Of a DNA stretch of 64,000 nucleotides, positions 1 through 9,404 are shown piece by piece (the first letter of the stretch is position 1; each line of letters opens with the position of its first letter). The position numbers were made by a program, and so were the translations under genes. The stretch is from Streptomyces spinoverrucosus (GTDB taxonomy: Bacteria > Actinomycetota > Actinomycetes > Streptomycetales > Streptomycetaceae), in the NCBI RefSeq assembly GCF_006539505.1, contig NZ_BJND01000004.1, forward strand, positions 186,001-250,000. The letters run 5' to 3'. Below the pieces are notes generated by a model. That model searched no databases. It was not told the DNA's origin and saw nothing but the letters and a program-made list of their open reading frames with translations.

Positions 1-1855
<1,855 letters not shown>

Positions 1856-2001
1856 TCAGCCCCGTCGGGTCCGGACGTGCGGTCGGCGGATCGGCACGTC
1901 AGGATGGCCAAGGGGCGATACTGACGGCACAACGGACACACAGGTCGGCACCACCGATACACGATCTACGGGGCCCACGGGTCCCTTGAGGAGCAGGCGG
2001 T

Positions 2002-3441
2002 ATGAGCACTTCAGCCCAGATCGGCGTCACGGGTCTCGCGGTCATGGGCCGCAACCTCGCCCGCAACTTCGCGCGCAACGGCTACACGGTCGCGGTGCAC
2101 AACCGGACGGCGTCACGGACGCATGCGCTGGTGGAGGAGTTCGGGAGTGAGGGCGAGTTCGTCGCGGCCGAGACCGCCAAGGACTTCGTGGCGGCCCTGG
2201 AACGGCCCCGCCGCCTGGTCATCATGGTCAAGGCCGGTGAGCCGACCGACGCGGTGATCCAGGAGTTCGCCCCGCTGCTGGAGCCCGGCGACATGATCAT
2301 CGACGGCGGCAACGCGCACTTCGCGGACACCCGGCGCCGCGAGCGCGAGCTGCGCGAGCAGGGCATCCACTTCGTCGGCACCGGCATCTCCGGCGGCGAG
2401 GAGGGCGCGCTGCACGGGCCGAGCATCATGCCGGGCGGCTCGAAGGAGTCGTATGCATCGCTGGGCCCGATGCTGGAGAAGATCTCCGCGAAGGCCTCCG
2501 ACGGTGCGCCCTGTGTGACGCATGTGGGTCCGGACGGCGCCGGGCACTTCGTGAAGATGGTGCACAACGGCATCGAGTACGCCGACATGCAGCTGATCGG
2601 CGAGGCGTACCAGCTGCTGCGCGATGTCGCCGGGTACGAGCCCGCTCAGATCGCGGAGATCTTCCGGACCTGGAACACCGGCCGGCTGGACTCGTACCTG
2701 ATCGAGATCACGGCCGAGGTGCTGTCGCACGTGGACGCGGCGACGGGCAAGCCGTTCGTGGACGTGGTGGTGGACCAGGCGGAGCAGAAGGGCACCGGCC
2801 GCTGGACGGTCCAGATCGCGCTGGATCTTGGTGTTCCGGTGTCCGGTATCGCGGAGGCGGTCTTCGCGCGCTCGCTGTCCGGTCATGCGGCGCTGCGGGC
2901 CGCTTCGCGGGGGCTGGCGGGGCCGAAGGCGTCGCCGCTGAGCTCGTCCGAGGCGGGGGCCTTCGCCGACCGGGTCGAGCAGGCGCTGTACGCCTCGAAG
3001 ATCGTGTCCTACACGCAGGGCTTCCATGAGATCGCCGCGGGGAGTGAGGAGTACGACTGGGGGATCGACCTGGGGCAGGTCGCCTCGATCTGGCGCGGTG
3101 GCTGCATCATCCGCGCGGCGTTCCTGGACCGGATCCGCGCCGCGTACGACGCGCGGCCGGATCTGCCGAGTCTGCTGTCCGACGAGACGTTCGCGCGGGA
3201 GATCGCAGAGGCGCAGGACGACTGGCGCGAGGTGCTGATCGCGGCGACGCGGGAAGGGGTGCCGGCGCCGGGGTTCGCCGCGGCGCTCGCCTACTACGAC
3301 GCGCTGCGGGCCGAGCGGTTGCCTGCGGCGCTTACGCAGGGGCAGCGGGACTTCTTTGGGGCGCACACGTATCGGAGGGTGGATCGGGATGGGGCGTTCC
3401 ACACGCTGTGGGGTGGGGATCGGGCGGAGGTGTCCGCCTAA
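2002..3441 (+). CDS. gnd: 6-phosphogluconate dehydrogenase, decarboxylating
   Basis: This 479-residue enzyme oxidises 6-phosphogluconate to ribulose 5-phosphate and CO2 with NADP, in the oxidative pentose phosphate pathway. The N-terminal Rossmann motif is GLAVMGRNLARNFARNG (about residues 10-26). The substrate-binding segment GAGHFVKMVHNGIEY (about 180-194) holds the catalytic Lys and the His-Asn pair, and the C-terminal helical domain keeps GCIIRAAFL. Length matches the long, dimeric NADP-dependent type. The ATG has a good Shine-Dalgarno (GAGGAGCAGG) about 7 bases upstream. It stands alone, with no visible partner, and is followed by a Streptomyces-type intergenic element. Confidence 0.97.
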   Translation: MSTSAQIGVTGLAVMGRNLARNFARNGYTVAVHNRTASRTHALVEEFGSEGEFVAAETAKDFVAALERPRRLVIMVKAGEPTDAVIQEFAPLLEPGDMIIDGGNAHFADTRRRERELREQGIHFVGTGISGGEEGALHGPSIMPGGSKESYASLGPMLEKISAKASDGAPCVTHVGPDGAGHFVKMVHNGIEYADMQLIGEAYQLLRDVAGYEPAQIAEIFRTWNTGRLDSYLIEITAEVLSHVDAATGKPFVDVVVDQAEQKGTGRWTVQIALDLGVPVSGIAEAVFARSLSGHAALRAASRGLAGPKASPLSSSEAGAFADRVEQALYASKIVSYTQGFHEIAAGSEEYDWGIDLGQVASIWRGGCIIRAAFLDRIRAAYDARPDLPSLLSDETFAREIAEAQDDWREVLIAATREGVPAPGFAAALAYYDALRAERLPAALTQGQRDFFGAHTYRRVDRDGAFHTLWGGDRAEVSA

Positions 3442-3490
3442 GTGCCTAAGGGCTCGGTGGGTTCGGTTGTAGCGCGGGTGCGGGTGGGTG

Positions 3491-3546
3491 GGGGCTGGTC
3501 GCGCCCACGCGGCGGAGCCGCACATTGATACAGCCCCGCGCCCCTT
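3491..3546. repeat. Streptomyces-type short intergenic repeat, copy 1
   Basis: The stretch after gnd contains GGTCGCGCCCACGCGGCGGA, a small GCGGC/GCCGC stem, and ends CAGCCCCGCGCCCCTT. A related copy ending CAGTTCCCCGCGCCCCTA lies at about 53035-53074. I recall this element in many Streptomyces intergenic regions. Its function, possibly transcription termination or mRNA 3'-end structure, is not established from this sequence. Confidence 0.6.
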
Positions 3547-3612
3547 GGCGGCGTTGCGGTGGGCGGCGTTCTAAGGCGCCCACCGCTGTTCTTTCTCGCC
3601 TGCCGCTGGTTC

Positions 3613-3849
3613 TTAAGTGAGGGGTGGGCCCGGTTCTGGGTTCGGGATCGGTTCCGGGCCCGGGGGGATTGGGGATGGGGGTGGTTCCGGGATCGGGTGG
3701 GGCCCCGGTGGTTGCGGAGTCGGGGGTACCGGGGGTGGTGGAGGGGGCGGTGCCGGGGGTGGCTCCGGAGGCGGCACCGGGTGTGGTTCGGGATGCTGGG
3801 GATCCGGGCCCGGGGTCGGTGAGACCGGGTCGGGGTGCGGGGTGGTCAT
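3613..3849 (-). CDS. Proline-rich mini-protein
   Basis: A 78-residue product made almost wholly of Pro-X units (PDPVSPTPGPDPQHPEPHP, then a run of PPPP and P-x-P turns), with no aromatic residue and no signal peptide or membrane segment. It is probably an extended polyproline rod. Function unknown. The case for it being a real gene is a GGAG ribosome-binding site 6 bases before the ATG, a clean stop and a composition that does not mirror another gene. The case against is that biased GC-rich DNA can produce such frames by chance. It is convergent with gnd and about 85 bases downstream of the racemase-like gene, so it could be the last gene of the panD operon. Confidence 0.5.
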   Translation of the reverse strand: MTTPHPDPVSPTPGPDPQHPEPHPVPPPEPPPAPPPPPPPVPPTPQPPGPHPIPEPPPSPIPPGPEPIPNPEPGPPLT

Positions 3850-3934
3850 GGTGTTCTCCGGCCAGTCGGTGAACGTCGGCTCTGGACTACTCCCCCGCGT
3901 ACCCGGCGGCCGTACCGTCAGTCACCCGCCGGAG

Positions 3935-4567
3935 TCACTCCGTGGCCCGGGCACCCGCCGCCAGTCCCGGCCGGGGGCTGGACAGGACCGGGATGGCGGT
4001 CGAGGTCAGCTGCTGGGCCGGTGTCATGGAGGCCTGGGCGAGGATGATCGCGTCGGCGTCGCTGATCGTGTCGGCCGCGGCGGCGACAAGGCGGGCGTAC
4101 TCGCGTAGGTCGCCCGCCGTGAAGTGGGTCCAGGCGTCCTCTACGAGCAGGGTGCGCACCGAGGCGGGGCGGCCGGCGCGCCGGGCCTCTTCCTCGACGA
4201 GCTGCACCGTGGGCGCGAGGGTGCTCGCCACGGTGGCGAGGACGACGATCCGCGGTCCCGCGGCCACCGCGGCGGCCGCCATCGGACGGTCGACGCGCAG
4301 CACCGGCACGCCGGCCCCGGCGGCGGCCGCCTCCGCGACGCCGCCAATGCTCGAACAGGTGCACAGCACCGCCTGGGCGCCGTCGGCCACGGCCTGATCC
4401 AGTACGGCGCGTACGTCGTCCGCGACGGACTCGGGACCGTCCTGCCCGGCCCGGGTCAGCAGGTCCTCGTGGACCAGGTGCCGCAGCTCCAGGCCCGGGT
4501 GGTCCTCGTCACGCAGGGCGTCGAAGACCGGGACGTGGAGGGGTGAGGTGTGCAGCAGGGCGAGCAT
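3935..4567 (-). CDS. Aspartate/glutamate racemase-family protein
   Basis: A 210-residue cytoplasmic protein of the Asp/Glu/hydantoin racemase superfamily. The N-terminal half ends in AVLCTCSSIGG, whose Cys69/Cys71 region is the usual site of the first catalytic cysteine. At the place of the second cysteine the sequence reads ILAQASMTP, with Ala instead of Cys, so a classical two-base racemase is doubtful. A decarboxylase-like or other one-cysteine activity is possible. It is the last gene of an operon with panD and a small GNAT protein. Its ATG follows the previous stop by 2 bases, which argues for translational coupling. The substrate cannot be assigned. Confidence 0.75.
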   Translation of the reverse strand: MLALLHTSPLHVPVFDALRDEDHPGLELRHLVHEDLLTRAGQDGPESVADDVRAVLDQAVADGAQAVLCTCSSIGGVAEAAAAGAGVPVLRVDRPMAAAAVAAGPRIVVLATVASTLAPTVQLVEEEARRAGRPASVRTLLVEDAWTHFTAGDLREYARLVAAAADTISDADAIILAQASMTPAQQLTSTAIPVLSSPRPGLAAGARATE

Positions 4568-4569
4568 GC

Positions 4570-4914
4570 TCAGAACCGTTCGGGATGCGCGGCCAGCCAC
4601 TCCTTCGCCGCGTGCAGCAGCACGGGGTCGGCGGCGGGGGCCTGGTCGGGATGGCGTTCGGCCCACTTGACGACGTACGGGCAGAGCGGGGCGACGGGGA
4701 TGCCCTCGCGTGCGGCGATGGCGTACAGCTCACGCGCCAGGGAGCCCGCGATGCCCTTGCCCTCGTGGGCCGGTTCGACGATGGTGTGCACGGGGACGAG
4801 CGCCCGCTCGGGGGCTTCCAGCACGAAGTACTCGATGCGGCCGACGACCTCGCGGCCGTCGACCGCCTCCAGGCGCCCGGCCGCCCGGTCGTCGCGGATC
4901 TCTATGTCGCTCAC
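4570..4914 (-). CDS. Small GNAT-type N-acetyltransferase
   Basis: A 114-residue, single-domain GNAT protein of the short YidJ/Acetyltransf_CG type. The first strands read RIEYFVLEAPERALVPVHTIV, followed by the acetyl-CoA pyrophosphate loop HEGKGIAGSLA (about 49-59) and the C-terminal segment PLCPYVVKWAERHP typical of this short family. GTG at 4914 is the start, with GAGGAG 8 bases upstream. It lies 27 bases after panD. In enterobacteria a GNAT protein (PanZ) triggers PanD maturation; this protein is from a different GNAT branch and actinobacterial PanD matures by itself as far as I know, so the link is only suggestive. Confidence 0.85.
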   Translation of the reverse strand: MSDIEIRDDRAAGRLEAVDGREVVGRIEYFVLEAPERALVPVHTIVEPAHEGKGIAGSLARELYAIAAREGIPVAPLCPYVVKWAERHPDQAPAADPVLLHAAKEWLAAHPERF

Positions 4915-4941
4915 GGGCGTGCTCCTCGCGCGAAGAAAGGG

Positions 4942-5361
4942 TCAGGCCGACACGGCCTGCGGGCTGCGTTCCTGGTCCGAGCCCGGCACCGGCTCGGACG
5001 GGTCGGCACCCAGCGCGACGATGCGGTTGTCGCCGTCCACGTGCACAATCCTGGGCCGCAGCGACCGCGCCTCGGCGTCGGTGACCTGAGCATAGGTGAT
5101 GATGATCACCAGGTCACCGGGGTGGACGAGATGGGCGGCGGCCCCGTTGATCCCGACCACACCGGAGCCCCGCTCGCCCTCGATGACGTAGGTCTCCAGC
5201 CGGGCGCCGTTGGTGATGTCGACGATGTGCACGAGCTCGCCGGGCAGCAGATCCGCGGCGTCCAGCAGATCGGCGTCGATGGTCACGGAGCCGACGTAGT
5301 GCAGGTCGGCCTGGGTGACGGTGGCGCGATGGATCTTGGACTTGAACATGGTTCGCATCAT
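4942..5361 (-). CDS. panD: Aspartate 1-decarboxylase proenzyme
   Basis: PanD converts L-aspartate to beta-alanine for pantothenate and coenzyme A. The 139-residue proenzyme self-cleaves between Gly24 and Ser25 to make the pyruvoyl cofactor. With the start at 5361 ([20 protein letters not shown]) the cleavage motif YVGS falls exactly at Gly24-Ser25 as in E. coli PanD, and GGGAG lies 8 bases upstream. An earlier in-frame ATG at 5379 also has a GGGAG and cannot be excluded. The conserved Lys9, Tyr22 and the segment [21 protein letters not shown] are present. It is first in an operon with the GNAT and racemase-like genes. Confidence 0.95.
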   Translation of the reverse strand: MMRTMFKSKIHRATVTQADLHYVGSVTIDADLLDAADLLPGELVHIVDITNGARLETYVIEGERGSGVVGINGAAAHLVHPGDLVIIITYAQVTDAEARSLRPRIVHVDGDNRIVALGADPSEPVPGSDQERSPQAVSA

Positions 5362-5389
5362 CGAGGTACTCCCGGACATAGGCTCCCTG

Positions 5390-5405
5390 CCTGCATTTTT
5401 GCAGG
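5390..5405. promoter_or_regulatory. Inverted repeat before panD
   Basis: CCTGCA-TTTT-TGCAGG is a perfect dyad. On the minus strand it follows the -35-like TTGACC and lies about 29 bases before the panD start. It could be an operator or a small 5'-leader hairpin. No regulator gene adjoins it. Confidence 0.35.
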
Positions 5406-5649
5406 TCAAGTGCGGTTTCCCTACCCTACAACGAGTCGCATGTCCGGGCAGCGTTCCCCAGGTTTTCCGGGACTCATGCTGACTTGCTGATTCTTCTGGC
5501 ACAACGTGCTCTGGCGGTCGGGGCGGCGGTCAGGAGCGAGGGCGGTCGACCGGAAGGGCTGCGCACCGCCATGGGTCAGCCGGCCGAGGGGCCGAAGCGG
5601 CGCGGCAGGATGGTAGCGGATCGCCGGTTGGCCAAACCGGCGGGGCGGC

Positions 5650-5684
5650 CGCAGGCCCGGCCGTGGGAGCGCGCCGGGCCTGCG
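5650..5684 (-). terminator. Hairpin terminator after the FG-GAP gene
   Basis: A perfect 12-bp stem (CGCAGGCCCGGC / GCCGGGCCTGCG) with an 11-base loop lies 16 bases past the stop of the minus-strand gene at 5701. It lacks a strong U-tract, which is usual for Streptomyces terminators. Confidence 0.7.
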
Positions 5685-5700
5685 GGTGTGTGAGGAGCAG

Positions 5701-7848
5701 TCAGACGTAGTACGGGTGCATGAAGTGCGTCTGGCCGTATACGAAGCTGTTCGGTGAGGACTCCCAGCCCAGGAGGGCGCCGTTGAACATGGCGTCGGGC
5801 TTGGCCGTCCAGGTCCACAGGCGGACGACGCCGGTGGACGAGTCGCCGTACATGGCGCCGAGGTCGTCGCGGCCATCGCCGTTGTAGTCGCCGACCACCA
5901 GCTGCATCGACGAGACGTCGAGGTGGCCGCTCAGGCTGAGCTTCGGCGTGGGGCCGAAGGCGGTGCCCGTGGAGAGAAGGGTCTGGACCGTGTCCGTGCC
6001 GTCCGTGTGGTCGTACCAGAACATCAGGTCGTCGCGGCTGTCGCCGTCGAAGTCACCGGTGCGCGGGAGGGCGCGGTTCCAGTCGAACGTGGTGGCCGCC
6101 GGGCCCGTCCACCACGTCGCCGGGGTGGTGAAGACACCGGTCGGCGTGGTGGGGAAGACGTACGTCTTGATGCTGTTGTCGCCCTGGCCGTAGAGCAGGC
6201 CCACCTCGTCGCGGCCGTCGCCGTTGAAGTCGCCGGTCACGAACTTGGAGCGGGAGGCCAGCCAGGTGCCCTTCGGGCCGGACCACTCGGACGGGATCAG
6301 CCGCACGACACCACCGTTGCCGTTCGACGTCAGCGTCCACAGCTTGGTGACGCCCGTGGTCCTGTCCACGTTCCAGATCGCCACGTCGTCGTAGCCGTCA
6401 CCGTTGAAGTCGCCGGCCAGCGGGGTCATGTAGGTCTCGTGGAAGGTGACGTGGTTCGGGACCACCTCCCACGCCTTGGCCGGTTCGCTGTAGGTGCCGT
6501 CCGTCTTGCCGAGCGCGATGAACAGCTTGACGCTGCTGTCGCCGTAGCCCTGGATCGCCATGAAGTCGGCGCGGCCGTCACCGTTGAAGTCACCGGTGGC
6601 GCGCTTCATGTGCTCGTTGCCCCACTGGCCCACGGCCGAGGTGTACGTCTTCTTGTAGCCGCTGAGGCTGCCGTCCGGCTTGCCGGAGAAGCTGTACGTG
6701 GCGTCCGTGCCCTGCGGGAAGACGTACCAGGCCGACATGTCGCTGCGGCCGTCGTGGTCGAGGTCGCCGCGGACGGCGGTGTTGCTGGACCACACGGCGG
6801 CACCGGACGCGTCGCGGATGACGAAGTCGCCGGAGTTCAGGAGCGCCGCTCTGCCGCCGGTCGCGCTGGTGCCGGACTGCCACAGAGTCGTGGTGCCTGC
6901 GGCGTCGCGGACCACGAGATTACCGTCCGCGCCGAAGTGAGCCGTCGCGCCCGCGTTGCCGGCCGTGTCCGTGGACCACAGGGCCTTGCCCGCGACGGAC
7001 GTGACGACCAGGTTGCCGTCGGCGCGCATCGCCACCCGGGCGGAGGCCGACACCAGGACGTCGCCCGCCCGGAGGGTCTGGCCGGCCGCGAGGGCCGAGC
7101 CGAAGTGCATGCCGTCCGTGCGGGTCGCCACCGCGCCCGTACGCGTCTCGGACGAGCCGAAGCAGCCACCCTGCCAGGAACGGGTGTTGATGCCGACCAG
7201 CTCGAAGCCGCCGCCGGACTTCTGGCGCAGGAGCGGGCCGCCGGTGTCGCCCGCGCAGATCGCGTCGTCGGCGGTGGCGCCCGAGAGGGACAGGGCTCCG
7301 CTCGTGACGGCGTCCACGCCGAAGGTGGCGGCGTGCAGCTTGTCGGGGCGCCACTCGGTCTTCGTACGGCCGAAGCCCGCCGCCTTCAGGACCTCGCCCT
7401 GGGCTACGGGCGTGGCGGCCAGCGGGACTGGGGGGACGCCGGTCGCCGGGGCGTTGAGGCGGGCCAGTACGAGGTCGGTGCCCTCGCGGGGCGCCAGCTC
7501 GACGACCTCGCTGACATGGCCGCCGGTGCCCAGGAGGTCGTTGCGGCCGACGGTCACCACCGTCTTCAGGGCGGGCTTGCCCGCGGCAACCGTGCCGCCC
7601 GCCACCGGGTCGGCGGCGAAGCACGCGGCGGCCGTGAGGACCCACTGCGCGTCGATGAGCGCGCCCGAGCAGGCTCGTGTCTGGTCGCCCTCACCGATGT
7701 GCAGGTTCGCGGTGAACGCGTACGAGGCGTCGCTGACGGCGGCGCCGACCAACGCGTTCGCGGGGATCGCGGTGCCGAGCAGACCGGCGGCGACACCGGC
7801 GGTGACTATTCCCGTCATCCAGGCGGAACGAGGGGATCTTCCGGTCAC
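5701..7848 (-). CDS. Secreted trypsin-like pseudoprotease with lectin and FG-GAP repeats
   Basis: A 715-residue exported protein: signal peptide (about 1-33, ending PANALVG), a trypsin-fold domain (about 34-240), a bulb-lectin-like domain (about 245-360, with DGNLVV twice and WSTDTAG / WSSNT), and six FG-GAP/VCBS calcium-type motifs (DFNGDGRADF, DFNGDGYDDV and relatives). The protease domain has lost its triad: the usual TAAHC reads TAAAC (Ala75 for His) and GDSGGP reads GDTGGP (Thr202 for Ser), while Asp125 (GTDLVLARL) remains. It is therefore probably a binding or scaffold protein. GTG at 7848 is chosen because it starts the signal peptide and has AGGA 7 bases upstream. A strong hairpin follows the stop. 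Confidence 0.88.
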   Translation of the reverse strand: MTGRSPRSAWMTGIVTAGVAAGLLGTAIPANALVGAAVSDASYAFTANLHIGEGDQTRACSGALIDAQWVLTAAACFAADPVAGGTVAAGKPALKTVVTVGRNDLLGTGGHVSEVVELAPREGTDLVLARLNAPATGVPPVPLAATPVAQGEVLKAAGFGRTKTEWRPDKLHAATFGVDAVTSGALSLSGATADDAICAGDTGGPLLRQKSGGGFELVGINTRSWQGGCFGSSETRTGAVATRTDGMHFGSALAAGQTLRAGDVLVSASARVAMRADGNLVVTSVAGKALWSTDTAGNAGATAHFGADGNLVVRDAAGTTTLWQSGTSATGGRAALLNSGDFVIRDASGAAVWSSNTAVRGDLDHDGRSDMSAWYVFPQGTDATYSFSGKPDGSLSGYKKTYTSAVGQWGNEHMKRATGDFNGDGRADFMAIQGYGDSSVKLFIALGKTDGTYSEPAKAWEVVPNHVTFHETYMTPLAGDFNGDGYDDVAIWNVDRTTGVTKLWTLTSNGNGGVVRLIPSEWSGPKGTWLASRSKFVTGDFNGDGRDEVGLLYGQGDNSIKTYVFPTTPTGVFTTPATWWTGPAATTFDWNRALPRTGDFDGDSRDDLMFWYDHTDGTDTVQTLLSTGTAFGPTPKLSLSGHLDVSSMQLVVGDYNGDGRDDLGAMYGDSSTGVVRLWTWTAKPDAMFNGALLGWESSPNSFVYGQTHFMHPYYV

Positions 7849-7856
7849 AGAGGTTC

Positions 7857-7965
7857 CTATCTGTTCTTGTCGGAAAGGGTGATCAGCGGCCCGAAGGGGT
7901 TCTCCAGGTCGCGGAGTTCCTCGACGGCGGGGCCGAGGAAGCGCATGGCCCGGGCCCAGATCGCC
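7857..7965 (-). pseudogene. Possible 3' end remnant of an unknown gene
   Basis: On the minus strand an open frame of about 35 codons, beginning [18 protein letters not shown] and ending [13 protein letters not shown] at 7857-7859, reads like the C-terminus of a protein. It opens right after a stop generated where the transposase remnant begins. I do not recognise the family. It may be the tail of a gene destroyed by insertion and deletion, or chance coding-like sequence in GC-rich DNA. Confidence 0.25.
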
Positions 7966-7969
7966 CGGT

Positions 7970-8059
7970 GTCAAAGGCTTCGAGGTGATCCCCCGACGGT
8001 GGGTGGTCGAGCGGACCTTCGGTCGGCTGATGCACCACCGCCGCCTCGCCCGCGACTAG
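7970..8059 (+). mobile_element. IS5-family transposase C-terminal remnant
   Basis: Read in frame from 7970 the DNA encodes [20 protein letters not shown] followed by MHHRRLARD and a TAG stop. The segment [21 protein letters not shown] is a hallmark of the C-terminal DDE region of IS5-family (IS112-like) transposases common in Streptomyces. The stop replaces the expected Tyr codon. No upstream transposase, inverted repeat or target duplication is visible, so this is an isolated relic. Confidence 0.75.
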
Positions 8060-8295
8060 GAAACCCACCCACACGGTCCGATCCGCAGCCGACGCGGTCG
8101 CGGCGAGGTGACCCGCGTGCAGGAGCAGCATGCGGAGCGCGTGGAGGACGCAGGGTACGTCGGCCGTCCACCGGGCCGGGGCGGCGCCGACGAGCTCCTT
8201 GGTCGGAGCACATGGTCAGACGAAGGCCGCTTCCGCGTCCGCCGGACACGGAACCGAGTGATCAGATTCGAGGCACCATTCGACGCCTTGATCTC

Positions 8296-8330
8296 CGCGG
8301 TGGGGTGGTGAGACTCATGCCGGCTCCCGG
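8296..8330 (-). pseudogene. Truncated 5' copy of the DUF1963-like gene
   Basis: On the minus strand, GGGAGCCGGC-ATGAGTCTCACCACCCCACC encodes MSLTTPPR, matching the ribosome-binding site and first codons (MSFTTPPR) of the intact gene that begins at 9376. About 33 bases match with one difference. Homology stops abruptly at about 8295, after seven or eight codons. The site is just downstream of the intact gene's stop, so this is the stump of a second tandem paralogue lost by deletion. Confidence 0.7.
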
Positions 8331-8338
8331 CGTGCCGG

Positions 8339-9376
8339 TCACTGGACCAGTTCGATGTGGGGGTGGGACGGGTCGGCCGGGCAGGCGTGGAGCTGGAGGT
8401 TGTAGCCGCCGACGATGTCGATCAGGGTGAAGTTGCCGTCCTCGGCGCCCAGGGGAGGCGGGGACGGGTCCGTCCGGTCCTCCTCGGCGATCCAGGTCTC
8501 GCTGCCGCCGTCCCATTCCAGCGAGGCGATGGTGAGGAGCGGGACCTGCTCGGTGCCGCACTCGGGGCAGGGGCGGGGCTTGGGGTCGGTGAGGCCCCAG
8601 CGGGTCCAGCCGCCGGTCTTCCAGCCGGGGGCGGTGGAGAGGTTGTTCAGATAGAGCTCGCCCGGGTCGTCCGCGTACGTGTTGTACCGCGCGGGGTCGA
8701 TCGTCTCCCAGCGGCTCATGTCGTCCAGCTGGTCCTGAAGCTCCTTGTCCAGCTCCGAGGGGTTGGGGTACTCGGTGACCTGCTCCGGTGAGAACAGGCA
8801 CGGCTCCGGGAGGTAGCAGTCCCGTTGGACGATGGGCGGCTCGGGCGGTGCGTCGAGAACGTCGGTGACGGTGGCGGAGGAGCGCCAGAACAGGGCTGTC
8901 CGGGGGTGGGCCATCTCGTGGTCGAAGGGGCACCAGAGGACCTGGAGGAGGTCCGCGTCGGGCGGGCGCGGGAAGGGAACATCGCGAGCGTAGAGCTGGG
9001 CGACGGGGAGGAGGGGGATCGGGCCGTCGAACCACGGGCGGTCCGCGAGCCGCTCCCAGGTCGCCCGTTCTTCGGGAGTCCACTGGGGTGCCTCGGGGTC
9101 GAGGCGCCGCCGCTCGGCCGCTGCGGCGCGGTCGTGGCGGAGGAGCCGGACGTCGTCCGGGGAGTGGACCACCGGCGCCGCGCGGCTGTCGTGCGGCTCG
9201 TCGCAGTACGGCCACGGCTCGTCGGCGGGCCACAGCAACGGCCCGCCGACGGAGCTGTCCTGCACGGTCGGCGACCCCGGCCGCGGGTGCAGCCGGGTCG
9301 CCGTGCGCGCCAGCGGGGCCAGCTGAGGGAAGAGCGCGGTCACGTCGAACGGCCGCGGTGGGGTGGTGAAACTCAT
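8339..9376 (-). CDS. DUF1963/YwqG-like protein, candidate immunity protein
   Basis: A 345-residue cytoplasmic protein without signal peptide or membrane segment. The N-terminal part contains GGPLLWPADEPWPYC, the GG-x-P-x-x-P-xx-WP style motif of DUF1963 (YwqG) proteins. A CPECG half zinc-ribbon lies near residue 260, and the C-terminus has WDGGSETW and LIDIVGGYNLQLH. Start ATG has GGGAG 6 bases upstream. It is 28 bases behind the secreted endonuclease gene on the same strand. In polymorphic toxin loci the gene directly after the toxin normally encodes immunity, so protection of the producer against that nuclease is a reasonable inference. The nearby stump of a second copy fits the tandem immunity genes often seen in such loci. 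Confidence 0.7.
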   Translation of the reverse strand: MSFTTPPRPFDVTALFPQLAPLARTATRLHPRPGSPTVQDSSVGGPLLWPADEPWPYCDEPHDSRAAPVVHSPDDVRLLRHDRAAAAERRRLDPEAPQWTPEERATWERLADRPWFDGPIPLLPVAQLYARDVPFPRPPDADLLQVLWCPFDHEMAHPRTALFWRSSATVTDVLDAPPEPPIVQRDCYLPEPCLFSPEQVTEYPNPSELDKELQDQLDDMSRWETIDPARYNTYADDPGELYLNNLSTAPGWKTGGWTRWGLTDPKPRPCPECGTEQVPLLTIASLEWDGGSETWIAEEDRTDPSPPPLGAEDGNFTLIDIVGGYNLQLHACPADPSHPHIELVQ

Positions 9377-9404
9377 GCCGGCTCCCGTTGGCGAACTGAT
9401 GGGA

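Larger units (their letters stand above)
5362..5700. other. Intergenic region upstream of panD
   Basis: This 339-base stretch separates two minus-strand genes. It holds a perfect 6-bp inverted repeat (5390-5405) next to the panD start, a TAGGGT-like hexamer around 5422-5428 that could be a minus-strand -10, and a GC-rich hairpin at 5650-5684 that terminates the upstream gene. I see no convincing coding sequence in the rest. Confidence 0.5.

Noticed and set aside
5484..5693. Small plus-strand open frame before panD
   Set aside because: No ribosome-binding site, Arg/Gly/Pro-rich composition and overlap with the terminator of the neighbouring gene.
5923..8430. Long plus-strand frame opposite the FG-GAP gene
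   Set aside because: A mirror of the repetitive sense gene and of the rearranged region; no protein-like features.
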